From Oscillospiraceae bacterium (lineage in GTDB: Bacteria > Bacillota > Clostridia > Oscillospirales > Oscillospiraceae), in contig SVKT01000046.1 in assembly GCA_015068335.1 (NCBI GenBank), positions 1-10,536 of the forward strand: DNA of 10,536 nucleotides, written 5' to 3'. The notes under the pieces are model-generated. The model was not told where the DNA came from and ran no database searches. It saw only the letters and a program-made list of their open reading frames with translations. This document shows positions 6,226 to 10,536 of the stretch, piece by piece. The stretch's first letter is position 1. The number at the start of each line of letters is the position of its first letter. The translations under genes were made by a program, and so were the position numbers.

Positions 6226-7110
6226 TCAAACACGCTCCAACCACTTCAAGTCGTACGGCTCGAACACGACCTTTTCGTAGGCGTCCACATCCATCAGGAT
6301 GCCGGTCCAGTCGGAATGGATGTCGCCGTTCTGCTTGATGAGGATATCGTACAGAATGTCGTAGGTCACGCCGTCGGCGGGGTCAGTCTCAACGATGGTG
6401 GAGTAGGGCAGCGTTTTGTGGTAGGTCAGTTCCATACCCTTATAGTCGAAATGGAAGCCGTTCCGCATCCGGCAGCCGTCCAGTCCGGTGTAGCGGGCGA
6501 TCTTTTTCAGGTCGGAGAGGATCTTGTCGCCCTCTTCCTGATAGAGGTTTTCCGGGGTGGTGGCGGTGTAGTCGAAGCGGAACTGGATGGAAGCGCCGGG
6601 CACTTTCAGGAAGCGTTCCAGAAACGCGGGGATGTTCTCCGCGGGATAGTTTTTGTACAGCACGCAGTTGATGCGGAAGGGGACAGGCAGACGGGAGAGC
6701 AGCGCATCGTTGGACTCCACCACGTACTTCTGCATATGGCGGGAAACATTGATGCAGGTGATCTTGTGCTTGTTCCGCTCTGCGAAGGCGAGAATGTCCT
6801 CCTCGGTCTGGTTCTGGGAAACGGGGAGGGTGGTATTGATATAGACTTTATGGGTGGTCGGGACCTGATCCAGCATAGTCTGCAACTTTTCAATGTCGGC
6901 AAAGGGTTCGCCGCCGGTGAAAACGAAGTCGCAGTAAGGGGTGATGGCGTCCATACGGCGGATGCTTTCGCAGATCTTTTCCAGAGAGAACCCCGTCAAA
7001 TCGGCGTATTCGCCCTTGTTGACGCAGAAGGGGCAGTGGTTGTTGCAGTCATAGGGCACGAAAACTGTGACCGTTGCGCCGCCTTCCCGGGTTTTGTAGG
7101 GATGTTTCAT
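6226..7110 (-). CDS. Radical SAM protein of unrecognised subfamily
   Basis: The 294-residue protein has the radical SAM cluster motif CX3CX2C as CNNHCPFC (Cys22, Cys26, Cys29) and a GGEP motif (66-69). It therefore should bind a 4Fe-4S cluster and S-adenosylmethionine and start a radical reaction. The remaining cysteines (such as 47 and 60) are scattered and do not form a SPASM or twitch-type auxiliary cluster motif, so it looks like a minimal radical SAM enzyme. The C-terminal third, rich in Asp, Tyr and aromatic residues and ending DLKWLERV, matches nothing I recognise; the substrate is unknown. The ATG at 7108-7110 is preferred over a start at 7212 because the latter overlaps the -35 of the promoter at 7184-7212. 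GAAAGG lies 12 bases before it, a somewhat long spacing. No precursor-peptide gene is visible beside it. The panE-like gene follows downstream. Confidence 0.85.
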   Translation of the reverse strand: MKHPYKTREGGATVTVFVPYDCNNHCPFCVNKGEYADLTGFSLEKICESIRRMDAITPYCDFVFTGGEPFADIEKLQTMLDQVPTTHKVYINTTLPVSQNQTEEDILAFAERNKHKITCINVSRHMQKYVVESNDALLSRLPVPFRINCVLYKNYPAENIPAFLERFLKVPGASIQFRFDYTATTPENLYQEEGDKILSDLKKIARYTGLDGCRMRNGFHFDYKGMELTYHKTLPYSTIVETDPADGVTYDILYDILIKQNGDIHSDWTGILMDVDAYEKVVFEPYDLKWLERV

Positions 7111-7183
7111 GGTATCGATCGGCCTTTCGTATATGAGTTTGACGACAGAATCATCGTATTTTAAGCATAATACACAAACATAT

Positions 7184-7212
7184 ATTGTAATGGGTTTTTG
7201 CCTTTTGGTCAA
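7184..7212 (-). promoter_or_regulatory. Promoter of the radical SAM gene
   Basis: Read leftward, TTGACC (7207-7212) and TACAAT (7184-7189) are 17 bases apart, close to the sigma-A consensus. Transcription should start near 7177, giving a leader of about 67 bases in AT-rich sequence. Its position fixes the start codon choice for the radical SAM gene. Confidence 0.8.
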
Positions 7213-7270
7213 GTATTATTCAGGAATTTCGATGATTTTCCCGCCGCTTTTCGGCCGAAGGCTTCCGGGC

Positions 7271-7299
7271 TGTACAGACGGGGGATTACGTGCTATACT
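7271..7299 (+). promoter_or_regulatory. Extended -10 promoter of the small membrane protein gene
   Basis: TATACT (7294-7299) is preceded directly by TGC, an extended -10. TGTACA (7271-7276), 17 bases upstream, matches the -35 consensus at four of six positions. The start would be near 7306, about 29 bases before the ATG. A perfect palindrome TTCGGCCGAA (7250-7259) sits 11 bases upstream of the -35 and could be an operator; that is speculative. Confidence 0.6.
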
Positions 7300-7334
7300 G
7301 CGAAAAAGAGAAAACAGGAAAAGGAGCGCATCCT

Positions 7335-7637
7335 ATGGAAGAAAAGAAGAACCCCCGCCGCCCCGTGACAACGAAGCGGCTGAACAAAGGCTCCGGCATC
7401 GGCGCCGTCTGCTTTTTGCTGTATCTGGCGGCGATGGCGCTGGATTGGGCTGCCGTGGCGGGTGTGATCGCCGTGGCGGGCGTCGGCATCGCGGGATGGA
7501 CCTGCGTCTGTGCGGGGGAACTGCGGAAAAAGGACAAGGAAGCGGTCAGTTATAACCTTCTCTGGGGCTCCGGGGCCCTGACGCTGCTGCTTATCGCCTG
7601 TGCCGTGGCGGGCTTCAAGGTGGCGCTGGGCCTGTAA
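7335..7637 (+). CDS. Small predicted membrane protein, function unknown
   Basis: This 100-residue protein has a basic N-terminal tail (KK, RR and KR pairs within the first 18 residues), probably cytoplasmic. Three hydrophobic stretches follow that could span the membrane, at about 22-38, 40-60 and 76-95. A charged loop with ELRKKDKE (62-69) lies between the second and third. I do not recognise a family. The ATG has AAAGGAG about 9 bases upstream and an extended -10 promoter at 7271-7299, and the gene is not a frame shadow of a neighbour. It converges on the MATE gene with only 15 bases between stop codons. It is a stand-alone gene, divergent from the radical SAM gene. Confidence 0.75.
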   Translation: MEEKKNPRRPVTTKRLNKGSGIGAVCFLLYLAAMALDWAAVAGVIAVAGVGIAGWTCVCAGELRKKDKEAVSYNLLWGSGALTLLLIACAVAGFKVALGL

Positions 7638-7667
7638 AAGAACCTGCACACCTCAGAAGGTGTGCAG
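7636..7667 (-). terminator. Terminator of the MATE gene, with the stop codon in the loop
   Basis: CTGCACACC (7644-7652) and GGTGTGCAG (7659-7667) form a perfect 9-base-pair stem with a 6-base loop. Read leftward, the stem is followed by GTTCTTTTAC. The MATE stop codon (7653-7655) lies in the loop, so the 3' end of the coding sequence makes one arm. Rightward there is no T tract, so it is at best a weak end for the small membrane protein transcript. Confidence 0.7.
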
Positions 7668-9032
7668 CGGCGTTCCGGTTTCCAGATGGCGTTTCAGCCG
7701 TTTCATCGCCCAGATGCAGAAGCAGGTCTGGGCGGCAAAGGTGATGAGCCAGGAGATCGGGTAGGACCAGTAAAGCGTCCGGATCGAGTGGAGCGAGGGG
7801 ATCTGGAAGATCGTCGCCAGCCACAAAAGCCGCAGACCGCAGGCGCCGAACAGGGAGACCAGCATCGGCAGCGTGATGTAGCCCAGTCCGCGGAGTGCGC
7901 CCATCATACAGTCCATCATACCGCAAAGGGCGTAAAACGCGCAGACGATGGACAGCCGATTCATACCGGCGGCGATGACGTCGGCGCTGGTGGAGTAGAT
8001 GCCCAGCAGCGGCCTGCCGAACAGTACGGTGAGGTTGCCAAGCCCCACGCCCACGACCATCACACAGCCCAGGGCGCGCAGGATGATGGGGCGGATGCGC
8101 TCGAACCGTCCCGCGCCGTAGTTCTGGCTGACAAAGGTCATATTTGCCTGGTAGAAGGCGTTCATCGAAACGTAGATAAAATGCTCGATGTTGACTGCGG
8201 CGGCATTTCCCGCCATCACCACGTCGCCGAAGGTGTTGACGGAGGACTGGATCAGAACGTTGGAAACGGAGAACAAAACGCCCTGCAAACCGGCGGGGAG
8301 ACCCACTTGAAGGATCTGTTTCAGATATCCCTTGTGGAAGCGCAGCGCTTTCAGATCCAGATGGATGGCACCGGAATTGCGGGTCATACACCGCACCACC
8401 AGCGCTGCGGAAATATACTGGGAGATGACGGTGGCGGTGGCAACTCCTGCCACGCTCATTTCCAGAACGATGACAAAATACAGGTTCAGCAGTACATTTA
8501 CTACGCCCGCCAGCGTGAGATAGTACATCGGACGCTGGGTGTCGCCTGCGGCGCGCAGCAGCGCGGCGCCGAAGTTGTAGAGCATCGTGGCGGGCATACC
8601 GAGGAAATAGATCCGGAGATACAGGGCGGCCAGATCCAGAATGTTGTCCGGGCAGTTCATCCACACAAGGATCGTCTTGGCTCCCAGGCAGCCAATCACG
8701 CTCAGCACAAGACCGCCGATCACGCTCAGCAGCATAGAGGTGTGGACGGTCCGGTGCAGGCGCTCGTGCTCCTGTGCACCGTAAAAGCGTGCAGCCAGAA
8801 TATTGGAGCCCACAGAACAGCCCATAAACAGGTTGGTGAGCAAGGAGATCAGGTTGGTATTGGAACCCACGGCGGCCAGCGCGGTGTCGCCGGCAAAGCG
8901 GCCGACCACGACCACGTCCGCCGCGTTGAACAGCAGTTGCAGGATGCTGGAAAGCATCAGGGGAAACGCAAAACGCAGCAGTTTGGGCAGGATCGTCCCG
9001 CTGCACATATCGATTTCATAACGGTTTTTCAT
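7653..9032 (-). CDS. MATE family efflux transporter
   Basis: The 459-residue protein matches the usual length and hydrophobic profile of MATE (multidrug and toxic compound extrusion) transporters, with about twelve membrane helices in two similar halves. It would use a sodium or proton gradient to expel cationic or other compounds. The N-terminal half shows the typical LLRFAFPLMLSSILQLLFN helix (18-36), followed by DVVVVGRF and a loop with GSNILAARFYGAQEHERL. The start ATG (9030-9032) has GGGAGGG 9 bases upstream (9042-9048); an open frame extends to 9110 but includes the promoter. The substrate cannot be told from sequence; a MepA/NorM-like drug exporter is the generic assumption. It is monocistronic, from a promoter at 9082-9110 to a terminator overlapping its stop codon, and divergent from the DUF368 gene. 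Confidence 0.93.
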   Translation of the reverse strand: MKNRYEIDMCSGTILPKLLRFAFPLMLSSILQLLFNAADVVVVGRFAGDTALAAVGSNTNLISLLTNLFMGCSVGSNILAARFYGAQEHERLHRTVHTSMLLSVIGGLVLSVIGCLGAKTILVWMNCPDNILDLAALYLRIYFLGMPATMLYNFGAALLRAAGDTQRPMYYLTLAGVVNVLLNLYFVIVLEMSVAGVATATVISQYISAALVVRCMTRNSGAIHLDLKALRFHKGYLKQILQVGLPAGLQGVLFSVSNVLIQSSVNTFGDVVMAGNAAAVNIEHFIYVSMNAFYQANMTFVSQNYGAGRFERIRPIILRALGCVMVVGVGLGNLTVLFGRPLLGIYSTSADVIAAGMNRLSIVCAFYALCGMMDCMMGALRGLGYITLPMLVSLFGACGLRLLWLATIFQIPSLHSIRTLYWSYPISWLITFAAQTCFCIWAMKRLKRHLETGTPLHTF

Positions 9033-9081
9033 CGCGCAAGACCCTCCCGCATTTCCCAAGACTGACAGGTTTCCTATTGAC

Positions 9082-9110
9082 AATGTAGCACCGGAACGTG
9101 TTGGTTTCAA
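9082..9110 (-). promoter_or_regulatory. Promoter of the MATE gene with flanking inverted repeat
   Basis: Read leftward, TTGAAA (9105-9110) and TACATT (9082-9087) are 17 bases apart, with TGC directly before the -10. A 7-base inverted repeat, CTATTGA (9074-9080) and TCAATAG (9107-9113), brackets the core promoter and could be bound by a local repressor; no regulator gene is next to it. The rest of the divergent gap up to the DUF368 gene (9114-9273) holds a small GGCGG/CCGCC hairpin (9181-9195) and no clear promoter. Confidence 0.7.
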
Positions 9111-9235
9111 TAGACCTTTGCCCCAAAAGTTTGAAAAAAGGCGAGGCAGTTTTTGGAGAAAGCACCCTTCGCGGGAAAAAGGCGGCCTGTCCGCCGTAAA
9201 TTTGAAAGTATCGAATGGTGTGGGTCAGGAAAGAC

Positions 9236-9244
9236 TGCTACCAT
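9236..9244 (+). promoter_or_regulatory. Weak candidate extended -10 for the DUF368 gene
   Basis: TGC (9236-9238) directly followed by TACCAT (9239-9244) resembles an extended -10, with transcription starting near 9251. The -35 position has only a poor match (TGGTGT at 9216-9221). The better-looking TATTAT at 9251-9256 is too close to the ribosome binding site to serve. Confidence 0.25.
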
Positions 9245-9273
9245 TGTCCATATTATGAAAAGGAGCGAGTGGC

Positions 9274-10104
9274 GTGCGTTTGCCAAAAGACCGAAATTTT
9301 GCACTGCGCTGGCTGCGGGATCTGCTGTGCGGCCTCCTGATCGGCGCAGGCGCCATTCTGCCCGGCGTGTCTGGCGGCGTGCTGGCGGTGGTGTTTGATA
9401 TTTACCGCCCTATGATGGAGGTGCTCACCAGCCCCCGCACCGCCATCCCCAAGTACTGGATCTGGTTCCCGCCCATCGCCGTCGGCTGGGCGGCGGGATT
9501 TCTGGGCTTTGCCAAGGGCATTGCCGCGGCCATCCGTCTTTCCGATACCATCACCACGTGGCTTTTCGTAGGTTTGATCGTGGGCACGCTGCCCTCTCTG
9601 TTTCGGGAGGCAGGGAAGGAAGGCCGCGGGATGCGGGCGTGGCTCAGTTTGCTGCTGTGCGCTGCCGCAGTGTTTTCCGGGCTGTTCTATGTCAGCCGCA
9701 TCGCCAACGTGTCCGTTACCCCCAATTTCTGGTGGTATAATTTCTGCGGCGCTCTGTGGGGGATGAGCGTGGTCATTCCGGGGATGACGTCCTCCTCGGT
9801 GCTGATGGCGCTGGGGCTGTACCAGCCGCTGCTGGAAGGTCTGGCAAGCCTTGATTTCTTTGTGCTGTCCGCCAGCATCCCGGGGCTGGTGCTGACCGTT
9901 CTGCTGCTGGCGCGACTGGTGAACTGGTTTTTCCGGCGATACTACGCCGTGGCCTTCCACGGGATCCTGGGCATCGTGCTGGCATCCACCGTGGTCATCA
10001 TTCCCACCCAATATGCGCAGGGAGAGGCGCTTTGGTCGGCGCTGTGCTGCGTGGGCGGCTTTCTGCTGGCGTTCCTGCTGGCAAAACTGGATACGAAAGT
10101 GTAA
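9274..10104 (+). CDS. DUF368 membrane protein, probable undecaprenyl phosphate translocase (PopT-like)
   Basis: DUF368 proteins have been identified as transporters that return the lipid carrier undecaprenyl phosphate across the cytoplasmic membrane for peptidoglycan and other envelope synthesis (PopT family). This 276-residue protein is of family length and strongly hydrophobic, with about eight membrane segments. Two repeated family motifs, thought to form re-entrant halves, are visible: GAGAILPGVSGG (24-35) and VIPGMTSSSVLMALGLY (167-183). The second has Ser in place of the Gly usual after the PG turn, and the first lacks the acidic residue seen just before it in some members; the family fold still appears intact. 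The start is GTG (9274-9276) with AAGGAG 8 bases upstream. It stands alone, divergent from MATE and convergent with the methionine gamma-lyase family gene. The function is inferred from the family only. Confidence 0.87.
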   Translation: MRLPKDRNFALRWLRDLLCGLLIGAGAILPGVSGGVLAVVFDIYRPMMEVLTSPRTAIPKYWIWFPPIAVGWAAGFLGFAKGIAAAIRLSDTITTWLFVGLIVGTLPSLFREAGKEGRGMRAWLSLLLCAAAVFSGLFYVSRIANVSVTPNFWWYNFCGALWGMSVVIPGMTSSSVLMALGLYQPLLEGLASLDFFVLSASIPGLVLTVLLLARLVNWFFRRYYAVAFHGILGIVLASTVVIIPTQYAQGEALWSALCCVGGFLLAFLLAKLDTKV

Positions 10105-10136
10105 AAAAAGCGCTCTGCATTGCAGAGCGCTTTTTC
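10104..10136. terminator. Bidirectional terminator between DUF368 and methionine gamma-lyase family genes
   Basis: GCGCTCTGC (10110-10118) and GCAGAGCGC (10122-10130) form a perfect 9-base-pair stem with an ATT loop. The stem is extended by an A run on the left (10103-10109) and TTTTT on the right (10131-10135). The A and T flanks give a U tract in both directions, so it serves both convergent genes, whose stops flank it almost directly. Confidence 0.93.
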
Positions 10137-10536
10137 TTATGAGGGAAGGGTCACCAGACCGGCTTCCACCAGTTTTTGCAGGCTCATCAGGATGCCCAGT
10201 TTGGCGTGATACCAGGTCAGGCCGCCCTGGAAATAGACGGCGTAGGGCTCGCGGATAGGGCCATCGGCGGACAGTTCGATGCTGCTGCCCTGAATGAAGG
10301 CGCCGGCAGCCATGATGACGTCGGAATCGTAGCCGGGCATCGCCCAGGGCTCGGGGGTCACATAACTGTCCACGGGGGCGGCCGCCTGAATGCCGCGGCA
10401 GAAGGCCACCATCTTTTCACGGCTGCCCAGGGTCACCGCCTGAATGATGTCGTGGCGGCTTTCCGTGGCGGTGGGGACGCAGGCAAAGCCCAGTTTTTCA
10501 TAAATATTGGCGGCGAACACAGCGCCTTTCAGGGCG
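10137..10536 (-). CDS. Methionine gamma-lyase family PLP-dependent protein, C-terminal part, cut by window edge
   Basis: The 132 visible residues form the C-terminus of a protein whose 5' part lies beyond the right edge. The reading frame is open to the last base, so the apparent GTG start near 10518-10520 is internal. Recognisable conserved blocks are REKMVAFCRGIQAAAPVDSY, TPEPWAMPGYDSDVIMAAG, FIQGSSIELSADGPIREPY and VYFQGGLTWYHAKLGILM. These are typical of the Firmicutes family annotated as methionine gamma-lyase family or aluminium resistance protein, a fold-type I pyridoxal phosphate enzyme group. The lysine that binds the cofactor would be upstream and cannot be checked. Substrate and reaction are not firmly established for this family. 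It ends at the shared bidirectional terminator. Confidence 0.85.
   Translation of the reverse strand, partial: ALKGAVFAANIYEKLGFACVPTATESRHDIIQAVTLGSREKMVAFCRGIQAAAPVDSYVTPEPWAMPGYDSDVIMAAGAFIQGSSIELSADGPIREPYAVYFQGGLTWYHAKLGILMSLQKLVEAGLVTLPS

Noticed and set aside
6316..7164. Rightward 282-codon frame antisense to the radical SAM gene
   Set aside because: No motif, and the opposite strand carries CX3CX2C and GGEP with a good promoter.
7662..9065. Long rightward open frame (467 codons) antisense to the MATE gene, and another leftward frame of 463 codons within it
   Set aside because: Both are low-complexity shadows (His, Gln, Arg or Pro rich) of the MATE gene, which has the membrane profile, ribosome binding site, promoter and terminator.
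9181..9195. GGCGG/CCGCC hairpin in the MATE-DUF368 gap as a terminator
   Set aside because: Only five base pairs, with no T run in either direction and no gene ending there.
9253..10011. Leftward 252-codon frame antisense to DUF368
   Set aside because: His/Gln-rich shadow; the rightward frame carries both DUF368 motifs and a ribosome binding site.

Overview
The window is GC-rich bacterial chromosome. It has strong AGGAGG-type ribosome binding sites, sigma-A-like promoters with extended -10 elements, short intergenic gaps and Rho-independent terminators. Together with the selenium-dependent molybdenum hydroxylase maturation genes and a methionine gamma-lyase family gene, this suggests an anaerobic Firmicute of the Clostridia, probably a GC-rich gut member of the Oscillospiraceae type. 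The taxonomic guess is inference. Thirteen coding regions are supported, one cut off at each window edge. No tRNA, rRNA, CRISPR array or insertion sequence was seen.

Left part (1-5250), cofactor genes. A leftward operon, moaA - moaC - molybdopterin-binding protein, starts from a good promoter at 2016-2043 and runs off the left edge. It makes the molybdopterin precursor and, by inference, handles a later molybdopterin step. Back to back with it, a rightward ASCH-domain gene has its own promoter and ends at a strong terminator. Then comes a tight rightward operon, yqeC - yqeB - selD, in which each start codon lies inside the preceding gene. SelD makes selenophosphate. YqeB and YqeC are the marker proteins of the selenium-dependent molybdenum hydroxylase (SDMH) system, in which a non-selenocysteine selenium ligand is placed on the molybdenum centre of xanthine dehydrogenase-like hydroxylases. 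The region therefore reads as a two-arm maturation island: molybdopterin on one strand, labile selenium on the other. The hydroxylase subunits are not in the window.

Middle part (5250-7330). A bidirectional terminator separates selD from a leftward unit: a radical SAM enzyme of unrecognised subfamily with an excellent promoter, then a ketopantoate reductase family gene (panE-like). A hairpin terminator lies between these two genes.

Right part (7330-10536). A small three-helix membrane protein converges on a leftward MATE efflux gene. The MATE stop codon sits in the loop of its own terminator hairpin. Divergent from MATE is a DUF368 membrane protein (family of undecaprenyl phosphate translocases). 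It converges, over a bidirectional terminator, with the C-terminal part of a methionine gamma-lyase family (PLP-dependent) gene that leaves the window.

The most interesting content is the SDMH maturation island, a known but biochemically poorly resolved system, and the unclassified radical SAM gene near it.
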